Source: Bauldia sp. (GTDB lineage: Bacteria; Pseudomonadota; Alphaproteobacteria; Rhizobiales; Kaistiaceae). From it: a stretch of 64,000 bases of DNA. The translations under genes were made by a program, and so were the position numbers. This document shows positions 27,678 through 36,594 of this stretch, in pieces. The stretch spans positions 1 to 64,000 of the forward strand of contig JADLGL010000024.1 of assembly GCA_020849325.1 (NCBI GenBank), in the 5' to 3' direction. Positions within the stretch are counted from its first letter, which is position 1. Each line of letters begins with the position of its first letter. Under the pieces are notes generated by a model. That model was not told the origin of the DNA and ran no database searches. It saw nothing but the letters and a program-made list of their open reading frames with translations.

Positions 27678-29874
27678 GGTACCGCCCTCCGGCTTTGAGC
27701 GCGCTGACGCTGGTGCCGAGCGGCGCCACGACCTCCTCGATCGCGGCCTTCACGCCGGCCGCCATGTCCTTGCCGCCGCACACCATGATCTGTGCGCCGC
27801 GGCGGACGAGGGCGCGCAGCGTCGCGGCATCCTCGCGGATGCGGTCCTGAACGTAGGCGCGGCCGGTGACGACCCGGGAGAAGGCGGTGACGAGCGCGGT
27901 CAGGCGGCGCTCGCGCTGGAGGCGCGCGAGCGCCGGGCCGTAGAGGAAATCCGAGCCCGGGTCGCGGCCACCCCAGTAGAGGTACATCGGGCGCTCGCGC
28001 CGGTTGCCGCCGATGAAGCCGATGAGCGGCGCGATGCCGGTGCCGGCGCCGATGAGGACCACGGGCGTCTTCCCGCGCGCTGGCCGGAAATCCGGGTTTC
28101 GCTTCACGAAGGCAGCGATCCGGTCGCCCGGTTCGAGGGCGTGCAGAAATTCCGAGCAGAGGCCGCCGGGCTGCTTCCGGACGCAGATCTCGACGATGCC
28201 GTCCCGCGCCGCCGAGGCGAGCGAATAATAGCGCGGCACGCTGGTGCCGGGGGCGACGATGCCGACGAGATCGCCGGGCTCGAAACGGCCGAGGCGCCCG
28301 AGTGCCCGGAGGGCCGAACGCTTCCCGGCGGTCGCGGGCGCGGCGAAGCGGAGAACGACGGTAGGGGCCTGCACGTCGGTGCCGTAGTCGGTGCGTTCGA
28401 CAAGGACGAGGCCGGTCGTCCGCGGCTGTTCGGCCGTGTGGACGAGCGTGAGCGGTGTTCCGATGGCCTCGCCGATCGCTGTGCCCCAGCGCTCGAATGC
28501 ATGCGACGACTGGCGGTCGATGGTCGCCATCGGCTCGAACGGCACCCAGCCCTTCGCCGCGAGCGCCGTTTCGATCTCCGTCGCGTAGGCGCAGAACTTC
28601 GGGAAGCTCCGGTCGCCGAAGCCGAGGACGGTGAATCCCGGCCGTCCGCCCTTCCAGCGCGCGAGGCGCGCGAGGAAGTGGCGGGCGGAGGACGGCGCGG
28701 CGCCATCGCCGTGGGTTGCAGTGAGCACGAACACATGTTCTGCGCGCGGGTAGGCGCGGGCGAGGCCGTTCATCGTCGCCATGTGGACCTTCCGGCCGGA
28801 AGCGACGAGCGCGGCATGGAGTGCGCCGGCGAAGCCCCAGGTCGTGTTGCCCTCGGTGCCGACGAGGATCACCGCATCGGCGCTACCGGGGCGGGCGTTG
28901 TCGCGGAGCCGCATCTGGCCGCGCCGGCGGCGGAGCCAGATGGCGATGCCGCTGACGGCCATCACCGGCACGGTCAGCGCCGCGAGGCCGAGGAGAAGGC
29001 CGAGCCACCACGCGCCCGCGCCGGTGTGGAGGAGGTAGATCGCCTCGTAGAGCCGCTGGCCAAAACCGTTGGGAATGAAGTCGAGGAGCGCACCGGTCGC
29101 CTGGTCGACGAAGCCGGTGCCGGCGGAGGTCGTGAGGGTGAACACGTCGCCGGTGTCGCCGGGATAGGGGAAGACGAGTTCGCGGAGTACCGTGAGCGGC
29201 GTCTCCTGCAGGCCGGCCAGCGCCGCGATGGCGGCAGGGGGGCCGCCGTCGACGCCGTCGGGGAACGGCAGGAACGCGGCCGAGCCGTCGCCGACGAAGC
29301 CGAGCGTGACGAGCGACATGTAGACACCGGTGATCGCCGACAGGACGAGGCCCGCCACCGCGGATCGCGCGAGGTTGACGTGGAGGCGCTGCGGCGAGGT
29401 TCCGCGGGCAAGGCCGAGGAAATGGCGCCAGCCGCCGAGGCGGCGCACCAGCATCACCATCCCCGACAGGGCGAGGATCGCGAGAGCCGCCGCGGCAAGG
29501 CCGGCGACGGTCCGGCCGCCGTCGCCCAGGAAGAGCGAGCGGTGGAGCTCGGTGAAGAAGCTGAAGAACCCGCCGGTGTCGTAGGCGCCGAGGACCGTCC
29601 CGGTCGCCGGGTCGATGGTGTAGGCTGCGGCCGATCCGTCGGCGGCCGTGACGTAGGCGATCACGTTGCCGGACGCGGTCCGGACGATGCGCTCGACCTC
29701 GCCGAGCGTCGTGGCGACGGTCGCGACGTCGGCGACCGTGAGGCTCGCCTGCCCGCTGGCGGCGGCCGCAGTCTCGACCGCGGGGTTCACCGCGAGCACC
29801 GCGCCGGTGACCGCCATGAAGCAGACGAGAACGGAGGCCGCGAGGGCGAACGCGGCGTGGATGCGGCGGAACAT
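27661..29874 (-). CDS. PepSY-domain / flavodoxin / NADPH-flavin reductase membrane fusion
   Basis: 737 residues. Residues 1-~330 are a PepSY_TM unit with about four membrane helices (MFRRIHAAFALAASVLVCF; TELHRSLFLGDGGR; HTGAGAWWLGLLLGLAAL). Residues ~335-480 are a flavodoxin domain (VILVGTEGNTTWGF, TATHGDGAAPSSA). Residues ~490-737 are a sulfite-reductase-like FAD/NADPH module (YYSLASA, GGLCSEFL, GAGTGIAPLIGF, YWGGRDPGSDFLY, CGGKDM). It should carry electrons from cytosolic NAD(P)H through the membrane to a periplasmic flavin acceptor. The neighbours (apbE, DUF2271-like) fit that role. Confidence 0.9.
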   Translation of the reverse strand: MFRRIHAAFALAASVLVCFMAVTGAVLAVNPAVETAAAASGQASLTVADVATVATTLGEVERIVRTASGNVIAYVTAADGSAAAYTIDPATGTVLGAYDTGGFFSFFTELHRSLFLGDGGRTVAGLAAAALAILALSGMVMLVRRLGGWRHFLGLARGTSPQRLHVNLARSAVAGLVLSAITGVYMSLVTLGFVGDGSAAFLPFPDGVDGGPPAAIAALAGLQETPLTVLRELVFPYPGDTGDVFTLTTSAGTGFVDQATGALLDFIPNGFGQRLYEAIYLLHTGAGAWWLGLLLGLAALTVPVMAVSGIAIWLRRRRGQMRLRDNARPGSADAVILVGTEGNTTWGFAGALHAALVASGRKVHMATMNGLARAYPRAEHVFVLTATHGDGAAPSSARHFLARLARWKGGRPGFTVLGFGDRSFPKFCAYATEIETALAAKGWVPFEPMATIDRQSSHAFERWGTAIGEAIGTPLTLVHTAEQPRTTGLVLVERTDYGTDVQAPTVVLRFAAPATAGKRSALRALGRLGRFEPGDLVGIVAPGTSVPRYYSLASAARDGIVEICVRKQPGGLCSEFLHALEPGDRIAAFVKRNPDFRPARGKTPVVLIGAGTGIAPLIGFIGGNRRERPMYLYWGGRDPGSDFLYGPALARLQRERRLTALVTAFSRVVTGRAYVQDRIREDAATLRALVRRGAQIMVCGGKDMAAGVKAAIEEVVAPLGTSVSALKAGGRYLEDVY

Positions 29875-29895
29875 CGGGGCGGCTTCCGGCGAGAG

Positions 29896-30363
29896 CTACA
29901 TGGCGACGGTGAGCGCGGCGACGTACCCGGTGCCGGTGAAGGTCTGGCCGGAACTCGACGTCGCGAGCGGGATCGCCGGCGTTGCCGCGAAGACGCTGCC
30001 GTGCTCGACGGCGCTGTCGACGCGGATCTGGTAGCCAGCGTCGATGAGCGCGTCGGCGATCTCGACGCTGACGGAGAACGTCCGGCCGCTGCCGACGCTC
30101 GCGCCGGTGATGCCGTCGAGGCGGCCGAGCGCCGACACGCCGCGCGCCCAGGTCCGGAGATCGCGGTAGTATCGCGCATTGGTGCCGCCGACGTAGAGCG
30201 TGCTCTGCAGCGTTCCGGCGGCATCGGTGACGTAGATCGCGATGTAGGCGGCGCGGCCCTGGTAGGTCGCCATCTGGCCGGAGAGGGTCACCGTCCTCGC
30301 CATCGCGACGGACGGGGCAAGGAGGGCCGTGGTCACGGCGAGGGCGGCGAGGAGCTTCTTCAT
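29896..30363 (-). CDS. Periplasmic DUF2271-like protein, candidate flavinylated carrier
   Basis: 155 residues from ATG 30363, with AAAGGTG upstream. The signal peptide is MKKLLAALAVTTALLAPSVAMA. The body matches the DUF2271 pattern (TYQGRAAYIAIYVTDAAG, TLYVGGTNARYYRDL, WARGV). Residues 83-89 read DGITGAS, fitting the D-x-x-T/S-G-A-T/S motif that ApbE modifies with FMN, here on Ser89. Its operon contains apbE and a transmembrane flavin reductase, so the simplest model is a periplasmic FMN electron carrier. Its electron acceptor is not known. Confidence 0.8.
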   Translation of the reverse strand: MKKLLAALAVTTALLAPSVAMARTVTLSGQMATYQGRAAYIAIYVTDAAGTLQSTLYVGGTNARYYRDLRTWARGVSALGRLDGITGASVGSGRTFSVSVEIADALIDAGYQIRVDSAVEHGSVFAATPAIPLATSSSGQTFTGTGYVAALTVAM

Positions 30364-30405
30364 GGTCGTCACACCTTTCGGGAGGGTGGCAACAGATGAC
30401 CAGCC

Positions 30406-30462
30406 GAAGCTGACGCGACGCTGACGGCAAAGCATTTTCGGCTTCAGGCTCGCGTCAGCTTC
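30406..30462. promoter_or_regulatory. Candidate response-regulator binding site in the divergent promoter region
   Basis: A perfect 13-bp inverted repeat (gaagctgacgcga at 30406-30418; tcgcgtcagcttc at 30450-30462). The left arm also starts a direct repeat of GCTGAC spaced 11 bases apart (30409 and 30420). Eleven-base spacing of direct half-sites is what OmpR/PhoB-type regulators bind. The site lies between the DUF2271-like operon and the two-component genes. Confidence 0.65.
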
Positions 30463-30501
30463 TCCGGATAGCGTTCCCGGCCGTTTCCGAAGGGGCGGAA
30501 G

Positions 30502-31158
30502 ATGCGCGTTCTACTGATCGAGGACGACCATGTGCTCGGCGCGGCGATCCGCGATCACGTCGCGTCGGCCGGCCACGGCGTCGACTGGATGAAGCGGCTC
30601 GACGAGGCGAGGCTCGCGCTCGACGCCGTCGGCTACGAGCTCGTGCTCCTCGACCTCAACCTTCCCGACGGGCGCGGCCTCGACCTTCTCCGGCGCCTTC
30701 GGGCCGCCGGCAACGGTGTCCCCGTCATCATCGTGACGGCGCAGGACCAGGTCGCGGTGCGGATCGAGGGGCTCAATTCGGGCGCCGACGACTACCTCGT
30801 GAAGCCGTTCGACCTCAGCGAGATGAGCGCCCGCGTCGTCGCAGTGGCACGGCGCTATGCCGGCAATCCCAACCCCGCGACGGTGATCGGCGACGTCTCG
30901 ATCGACCTCGCGCGGAAAGCGGCGAAGGTCGGCGGCGAGAGTCTCACGCTCACGGCGCGCGAATGGGCGGTTCTCGAACGGCTCCTCCGCAACAGGGGGG
31001 CTCTCGTATCGAAGCGCGACCTCGAGGATTCGCTCTACGCCTTCGGCGCGGAGGTCGAGAGCAACGCGGTCGAGGTCTATGTGAGCCGGCTCCGGAAGAA
31101 GCTCGGTCGCGACTTCATCCAGACCTCGCGCGGCCTCGGCTACCAGATCGCGCCATGA
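30502..31158 (+). CDS. OmpR/PhoB-family response regulator
   Basis: 218 residues. The receiver has LLIEDDHVLG, the phospho-acceptor Asp in VLLDLNLPDGRG, and Thr and Lys in IVTAQD and DDYLVKPFDL. The C-terminal winged helix contains LTAREWAVLERLL, SNAVEVYVSRLRKKLG and TSRGLGYQIAP. It is of the QseB/PmrA type, is coupled to its kinase by an ATGA overlap, and starts 138 bases from the divergent DUF2271-like gene. It probably controls that flavin operon and itself. Confidence 0.93.
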   Translation: MRVLLIEDDHVLGAAIRDHVASAGHGVDWMKRLDEARLALDAVGYELVLLDLNLPDGRGLDLLRRLRAAGNGVPVIIVTAQDQVAVRIEGLNSGADDYLVKPFDLSEMSARVVAVARRYAGNPNPATVIGDVSIDLARKAAKVGGESLTLTAREWAVLERLLRNRGALVSKRDLEDSLYAFGAEVESNAVEVYVSRLRKKLGRDFIQTSRGLGYQIAP

Positions 31159-32522
31159 CGCGGCGGCGCTGGTCGATCGCCTGGCGGCTCGCGGTGGGTC
31201 TCTCCGCCGGCATGGCGATTCTGTGGATAGGCGCCGTGTGGATCGCCGCGACGATCATGCAGAACGAACTCAACGGCACGTTCGACGAAGTGTTGCGGCA
31301 GAGCGCCTTCCGCCTCCTGCCGCTCGCCCATGAACTCGCCGAGGGTGATCTCGAGCGGCGCGGCAACCGGGCCGAAATGCCGCCGGTCGGGGTGCTCGGC
31401 GAAGACGACGAGTATTTCACCTACTACGTCCGCGACCGCGACGGGGCGGTCGTCATCCGGGCCGAGGATGCGTTGGCCGATTTTCCCATCGCCGGCATTC
31501 CCGACGGCTTCTCGGAGGTCGGCGGGCGGCGCGTGTTCGCCGTCACCGATCCGCGGCTCGGCTACGGCATCGTCGTCGTCGAGCGCACGGACCACCGGTC
31601 GCGCGCCATCGCCACCGGCCTCGTCGCGCTCGCGTGGCCGCTCGCCGCGCTGGTGCCGCTGATGGCGTTCGGCATCTGGTACGCGATCCGGCTCGGCATG
31701 CGGCCGTTGCAGCAGCTCGGCAGCGACATCGGACGGCGCGACAGCCGCAATCTCGCGCCGCCGGAGGTCGACGGCCAGCCGGTCGAACTCGCGCCGATCG
31801 CGGATGCGGTGGCGAGCCTCCTCGGCCGCCTCGGCGCGGCGCTCGACGCGGAGCGGGCGTTCGCGGCCAGTAGCGCGCACGAACTTCGGACGCCCATCGC
31901 CGGCGCGCTCGCCCAGACCCAGCAACTCGCGATCGAACTCGCCGGAAAGCAGGGCGCGGCGCGCATCCGCGACATCGAGGCCGCCCTGAAGCACCTGTCG
32001 CAGCTGTCGGAAAAGCTCCTCCAGCTGGCACGGCTCGACGCCGGCTTCGCCCGCGCGGACGCCGCGGCCGACCTCATGCCGGCGCTCCGTCTCGTGATCC
32101 GGGATTTCGAGGCGAGTCCGGTGAGCGCCGGACGGGTACGGCTCGTCGTTCCCGCGGGCGCGGCGCTCGTGGCCCCGATCAATGTCGACGCCTTCGCCAT
32201 CGCCGTCCGCAACCTCGTGCAGAATGCCCTCATCCATGGCACGGCGGGCGGTGCGGTGGTGGTGACGGTCGGGCCGGGAGCGGAGGTCCGCATCGCGAAC
32301 GACGGGCCGGTCGTGTCGCCGGAGATTCTCGGCCGGCTGGCACAGCCATTCGTGCGCGGCGTCACCGCCGCCAGCGGCAGCGGCCTCGGCCTGTCGATCG
32401 TGCGCTCGATCCTCGACCAGATCGGCGGCCGGCTGGTGCTCCACTCCCCCGCGCCGGGGCACGAGGCTGGCTTCGAAGCGGCGATCACCCTCGGCCCGTT
32501 CGGCGGTCCGTCAGGCGCCTGA
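31155..32522 (+). CDS. Sensor histidine kinase, QseC/PmrB type
   Basis: 455 residues. Two membrane helices (about 10-32 and 155-180) flank a periplasmic sensor of ~120 residues with EDDEYFTYYVRDRDG. The phospho-acceptor His is in SSAHELRTPIAGAL. The ATPase domain has NLVQNALIHG (N box), VRIANDGPVV (G1) and GSGLGLSIVRSIL (G2). ATGA overlap with the regulator supports a cognate pair. The signal is unknown; redox or metal stress would suit the flavin operon it faces. Confidence 0.92.
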   Translation: MTRRRWSIAWRLAVGLSAGMAILWIGAVWIAATIMQNELNGTFDEVLRQSAFRLLPLAHELAEGDLERRGNRAEMPPVGVLGEDDEYFTYYVRDRDGAVVIRAEDALADFPIAGIPDGFSEVGGRRVFAVTDPRLGYGIVVVERTDHRSRAIATGLVALAWPLAALVPLMAFGIWYAIRLGMRPLQQLGSDIGRRDSRNLAPPEVDGQPVELAPIADAVASLLGRLGAALDAERAFAASSAHELRTPIAGALAQTQQLAIELAGKQGAARIRDIEAALKHLSQLSEKLLQLARLDAGFARADAAADLMPALRLVIRDFEASPVSAGRVRLVVPAGAALVAPINVDAFAIAVRNLVQNALIHGTAGGAVVVTVGPGAEVRIANDGPVVSPEILGRLAQPFVRGVTAASGSGLGLSIVRSILDQIGGRLVLHSPAPGHEAGFEAAITLGPFGGPSGA

Positions 32523-32532
32523 GCCAAAACTA

Positions 32533-33516
32533 TCAGTCGTAGCCGAGCCGCTGGATCAGGGCGCGGCACCGGTCCTCAACGAGCACCATCTCGTCGGAGG
32601 TGAGGCCTGACTTGGCGTTCCGGTTGTCCTGCCGCTTCGGAATGCTCTGCCAGTTGCGCGCGGCGGGATCGAGGCCGAGTCGGACGTCGATGGCGCGGAG
32701 GACGCCGTGAATGTCGGCGACGAAATCCTCGTATGCAGTCTCCGCTTTGCGCGCCGGGTCGAGCGCCTCGAAGGCGTCGAGCTGGCGATTGACCACGAGC
32801 GCATACGAGGCGCAGAGGCGCTCGATCAGCGCCGGCCGCGTGAATTCCGTGCCGTCGACGACGTAGGCCGCGACCGTGCCGTCGGCCCTCCGGCGGACGC
32901 CGGAGCGCGGGTGGCGGTCGAGCTTGCCGGCAGTGTGGTCGATGAGGGAGCGGATGACCGAACGCGGGTCGCGGACGGTGCCCACGAACGCAGCGTCCGG
33001 AAACAGTCGGAGCAGCATGTCGATCCGAAGCGCGTTCATCGGCGATTTGTTGAGAAGGCGGGCGCCGGGACCGCCATGCGCCGCGGCATACATCGAACAG
33101 ATGCCGGGGACGGAGCGGTAGTACGGCCCGTCCCAGCCCCCGTTCTGGTCACGGAGCGCATCGGTGTAGCCCTCCGGGTCGACCGACCATAGCGGGCGGC
33201 GCACGCGGTCGGCCTCCCAGGGATAGCCGGCGGGGTCCCACATCTCGTTCGCCTCCGACCAGTTCGCGAGCGCGGACGTCCGGGCGAGGAGGCGGGTCAG
33301 GACGCTCGTGCCGGAGCGGGTCATGCCGATCACGAACACCGGCCGCTGCGGCGGGTGAGCGGCGGCGAAAGCCGCGAACGACGCCTGCGCCGCCGGCGTA
33401 TGACGCTCCCTGAACAGCGCCTCGAATTCCATGACGGCGACGGGCAAGCAGAACTCCGCGGCGTGAACGTCCTTCGGCATCGCGTAGGCGAACTCGCGGC
33501 CCGCGCGCAACCACAT
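32533..33516 (-). CDS. Sulfotransferase family protein
   Basis: 327 residues. The PAPS 5'-phosphosulfate loop is VFVIGMTRSGTSVLTRLL (~residue 61), and the 3'-phosphate region is GTVRDPRSVIRSL. A catalytic-type LNKSPMNALRID segment lies between them. It transfers sulfate from PAPS to a glycan or other acceptor. ATG 33480 is an alternative start that would leave more room for a divergent promoter, since the next gene starts 23 bases away. It belongs to the surface-glycan locus to its right. Confidence 0.85.
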   Translation of the reverse strand: MWLRAGREFAYAMPKDVHAAEFCLPVAVMEFEALFRERHTPAAQASFAAFAAAHPPQRPVFVIGMTRSGTSVLTRLLARTSALANWSEANEMWDPAGYPWEADRVRRPLWSVDPEGYTDALRDQNGGWDGPYYRSVPGICSMYAAAHGGPGARLLNKSPMNALRIDMLLRLFPDAAFVGTVRDPRSVIRSLIDHTAGKLDRHPRSGVRRRADGTVAAYVVDGTEFTRPALIERLCASYALVVNRQLDAFEALDPARKAETAYEDFVADIHGVLRAIDVRLGLDPAARNWQSIPKRQDNRNAKSGLTSDEMVLVEDRCRALIQRLGYD

Positions 33517-33539
33517 TGGCGCTGCCTGCCGTTCGTGGC

Positions 33540-34712
33540 ATGACGGACGGCATGCTTCTCTATCTCTCGAACGGCAACATCCCGTCCCAGTGGGCGCACA
33601 CCGTTCAGACGATGAAGATGAGCGAGGCCTATTCGCGCCGGCTCGGGCGGCCGCGGAAGAAAGGCGGGTTCGAGCTTCTCATCGCCTCCGACTGGCGGCA
33701 CATGCTCCTGCCGGCCCGCAACCTCCGGAGATGGTACGGCCTCCGCGGTCGCGTGAACGTCCGCCGCGTTCCGATGGCGTGGAACCTCGAGAAGGACGTG
33801 TTCGAGCATGTGAACTGGCTCGAATGGGAGGATCGGGCGTTCGCTTACGCGCTGGCAAAGAAACCCGAGCTCATCGTCACCCGCTCCTACGCCATCGCGC
33901 AGCGGTGCCTCGAACGCAGCCTCGACCTCCTGTTCGAGACCCATGCCGGGCCCGGCCATGCCAAGCTCGGCGACCTCGCGCGGCTCGCCGCCTATCCCCG
34001 CTATCGCGGCCTCGTCACCACCACGGAGCCGCTACGCCAGCTCTACATCGAGCGCGGCGTTCCCGTCGACACCATCCTTGCCACGCCGAACGCGGTCGAC
34101 CTCGGCCGCTTCGACGGCGCCGAGCGCGAGGCGCCGCGTATCCGTTCGGGCCTGCCGTTCCGGCGGAAAGCGCTTCTCGTCGCCTATTCCGGCGGTCTCC
34201 ACGAGAAGAAGGGCATTCCCACGCTTCTCGACGCCGCGAACACAATTCCGGCGGCCGATTTCCTCATCGTCGGCGGCTGGCCCGCGGACGTCGCGCGCTG
34301 GCAGGCGGAGTATCCCGGCCGCGCCAACCTCCATTTTCACGGGTTCGTCGAAAACGCGGCCCTGCCTCCCTATCTCGCCGCGGCGGACGTCCTCGTATTG
34401 CCGGCGTCGGCTTCGGATCCCGACGCCGCGCACACGTCGCCCCTGAAACTCTTCGAATACATGGCGAGCGGCCGGCCGATCATTGCGAGCGCCGTGCCGG
34501 CGCTGGCCATGATGCTCACGCATGAAGTCGATGCGCTGCTCGTGCCGCCGGACGATCCCGCCGCGCTTGCGGCCGCCATCCGCCGGCTCGGCGAGGATCG
34601 GACGCTGGCGTCCCGGCTCGCCGAAAACGCTCGCGAGCGCGCGGAGGACTTCACCTGGGACAAGCGCGTCGAGACCATCCTCCGCCGCTTCGCGCCCGAA
34701 TTTCTGGGCTGA
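33540..34712 (+). CDS. Glycosyltransferase, GT4-like
   Basis: 390 residues from ATG 33540. The C-terminal GT-B lobe has LVAYSGGLHEKKGIPTLLDA, FHGFVENAALPPYLAAADV, and a donor-site block SPLKLFEYMASGRPIIAS with the family Glu. The N-terminal acceptor lobe (LSNGNIPSQWAHTVQTMKM) is not diagnostic. It uses a nucleotide sugar with retention of configuration in the cytosol; sugar and acceptor are unknown. The P-loop gene follows after 3 bases. Confidence 0.88.
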   Translation: MTDGMLLYLSNGNIPSQWAHTVQTMKMSEAYSRRLGRPRKKGGFELLIASDWRHMLLPARNLRRWYGLRGRVNVRRVPMAWNLEKDVFEHVNWLEWEDRAFAYALAKKPELIVTRSYAIAQRCLERSLDLLFETHAGPGHAKLGDLARLAAYPRYRGLVTTTEPLRQLYIERGVPVDTILATPNAVDLGRFDGAEREAPRIRSGLPFRRKALLVAYSGGLHEKKGIPTLLDAANTIPAADFLIVGGWPADVARWQAEYPGRANLHFHGFVENAALPPYLAAADVLVLPASASDPDAAHTSPLKLFEYMASGRPIIASAVPALAMMLTHEVDALLVPPDDPAALAAAIRRLGEDRTLASRLAENARERAEDFTWDKRVETILRRFAPEFLG

Positions 34713-34715
34713 CGG

Positions 34716-35456
34716 GTGGCTGGTCCCGACCGTGGCGCCCGGGCAGGGCGGCCGTTCGTGGTCGAGGTGTTCGGCGTTGCCGGGGCCGGCAAGTCGACGT
34801 TGGCGCAAAACCTCGCCGGGCGCCTCGCCGCGCTCGGCCATGCGGCGGCCGACTCGCGGTCGACGCGGCGGACTTCGTATGGCCTCGCCGAGCGCGTGGC
34901 CGCGTTTGTCGGCGCCGCGCCGGAGTGTCTTCGCGCCGCCATTTTCGTCGTCGGACGCATCCTGCGGGCCGACCTGCCACCTTCGGCGCTGTCGCGTCTC
35001 GGCCCGGCCTTCCAGCATTCGCGGCAGTTGCGGCTCCTCGTCCGCGCGCAGGGCGCAAACGGTGTCGCGGTCCAGGAGCCGGGATGGCTGATGGATCTCC
35101 TCACGCAATACGTCCATGCGCGGCAGCCGCTCGGTCTCGACGTGGCCCGCCGCTATCTGGCGCGGGGGCCGGGATGTGACGCCGCCATCGTGCTCCGGGC
35201 CAGTCCGGAGGTCTCGCTCCGGCACATGCGGTCGCGAAAACGGGGGTTGCCGCAGTCTGTCCGCGCGTTCGGTGAGACCGAACTCGACGCCTTCCTCCGC
35301 CGGGGGGATGCTGCCGCGGCGACGGTCGCCGCGGCGTGCCGGGCGGCTGGCACGACGACGCTCGAGATCGACGTTGATGCGCTCGACGCCAAGGCAGTGC
35401 TGGAGAGCTGCCTCGGCTTCCTCCTCCCCCTCCTTCCGGAGCCGAGCAGGAGCTAG
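34716..35456 (+). CDS. P-loop kinase-like protein of the glycan locus
   Basis: 246 residues from GTG 34716, 3 bases after the glycosyltransferase stop. The Walker A motif is VFGVAGAGKSTLAQNLAG. Later segments VQEPGWLMDLL and VLRASPEVSLRHMRSRKRG resemble the Asp/Glu and LID regions of thymidylate-kinase-like enzymes. Such proteins occur in rhizobial polysaccharide clusters, but their substrates are mostly unknown. A nucleotide, sugar or sulfate-donor kinase are all possible. It is convergent with the next glycosyltransferase. Confidence 0.7.
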   Translation: MAGPDRGARAGRPFVVEVFGVAGAGKSTLAQNLAGRLAALGHAAADSRSTRRTSYGLAERVAAFVGAAPECLRAAIFVVGRILRADLPPSALSRLGPAFQHSRQLRLLVRAQGANGVAVQEPGWLMDLLTQYVHARQPLGLDVARRYLARGPGCDAAIVLRASPEVSLRHMRSRKRGLPQSVRAFGETELDAFLRRGDAAAATVAAACRAAGTTTLEIDVDALDAKAVLESCLGFLLPLLPEPSRS

Positions 35457-35469
35457 ACGATACTGGCCT

Positions 35470-36594
35470 TCACCGGCCGGCCGAGCGGGGGCGGGCGAGG
35501 ACCGCGACCGTCGTGCCCTGCCGCCGCGCCATCGCCGCCGCCGCCACCGCCGCGAAGGACGCGACGGCGTTGTCCAGCGCGAACGCCTCCGGGAGGAGGC
35601 TCGGTCTCGGCGTCCCGCGCGCGGCAGCGGGAAGGCCAGCGATCAGTCGCGCGAACTCGTCGGGCGAGGCAAAGAGGCGGATGCCGTCCGGCGCGGCGAC
35701 GGCGAGCTCGCGGAGCGCGGGCAGGCCGGCCGGTCCGATCACCGGCGTGCCGCAGGCGAGCGCCTCGAGCGCGGCATTCGGCATGCCCTCCCAGAGCGAC
35801 GCCATGAGGAAGGCGTCTGCCGCGCCGACGATTGCTGCGGGCCGATCGGTAAAACCGAGAAAGCTGACGCGGCCCGCGATGCCGAGCGTCCGGGCACGAT
35901 CGGCCAGCGAGTGTCGCTCGGGGCCGTCGCCGAGCAGGGAGAGGTGCCAGTCGGACGTGACGCCCGCCAGCGCATCGAAGAGGCCGGCGACGTTCTTCTG
36001 TGCGACGAGGCGCCCGCTCGCGACAAGCTCCGTCGCGGCACGGCGGAGCGGGGCACTCCCGGCCATTTCGGCGCGGACGCGCCCGACATCCACCGGGTTC
36101 GGCACGATCGTCGTCAGGGCGGCGAGGCGACGCGAGAACCCGGTGAGTTCTGCCCGCATCGCCGCGGTCAGCGCCACGATCGCATCGGCATTGCGGTAGG
36201 CGAGGGCATGCGCCGCGGCCTGCCGCCGGGCCGCCTTCCCCCCGCCTCGCGCCACCATGTTCGACTGGCGGAGAAGAAGGGCCGTCCGTTTCGGCAGCAG
36301 CGGCCGGGCCGCCCCGAGGAGGAGGTTGACGTGCGGAAGCGTCGAAACCACGAGGTCGGGCCGCATTTGCCGCAGCCGGCGGAGGAGAGGCCAGGCGGCG
36401 CCCCGGAGCCGGGGTTTGCCGAGCACTTCGAGGGGGAGATCCGCGGGGACGGCTGCGGCAAGCGGGCCGTCACCCGAGAGCGCGATGAGCGACGTTCCAA
36501 AGCCATGGGAGCGGAGACCGTCCGCGAGCGTGATCGCGACGCGCTCCGCCCCGCCACCGGCGAAGGACGGCAGCACGAAGGCGATGTCAGCCAA
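35470..36594 (-). CDS. Glycosyltransferase, GT4 family
   Basis: 374 residues. It opens with IAFVLPSFAGGGAERVAITLA, the typical glycine-rich acceptor loop of GT4. The donor lobe has ELVASGRLVAQKNVAGLFDAL, LLGDGPERHSL, VSFLGFTDRP, and the SLWEGMPNAALEALACGTPVI block with both catalytic-region Glu residues. Its start overlaps the end of the upstream glycosyltransferase by 8 bases, so the two are co-translated. Specificity cannot be read. Confidence 0.9.
   Translation of the reverse strand: MADIAFVLPSFAGGGAERVAITLADGLRSHGFGTSLIALSGDGPLAAAVPADLPLEVLGKPRLRGAAWPLLRRLRQMRPDLVVSTLPHVNLLLGAARPLLPKRTALLLRQSNMVARGGGKAARRQAAAHALAYRNADAIVALTAAMRAELTGFSRRLAALTTIVPNPVDVGRVRAEMAGSAPLRRAATELVASGRLVAQKNVAGLFDALAGVTSDWHLSLLGDGPERHSLADRARTLGIAGRVSFLGFTDRPAAIVGAADAFLMASLWEGMPNAALEALACGTPVIGPAGLPALRELAVAAPDGIRLFASPDEFARLIAGLPAAARGTPRPSLLPEAFALDNAVASFAAVAAAAMARRQGTTVAVLARPRSAGR

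Noticed and set aside
28141..30399. A 752-codon plus-strand frame
   Set aside because: Entirely antisense to the PepSY-reductase and DUF2271-like genes, rich in Arg/Asp/Gly/Glu, no domain; a product of high GC at third positions.
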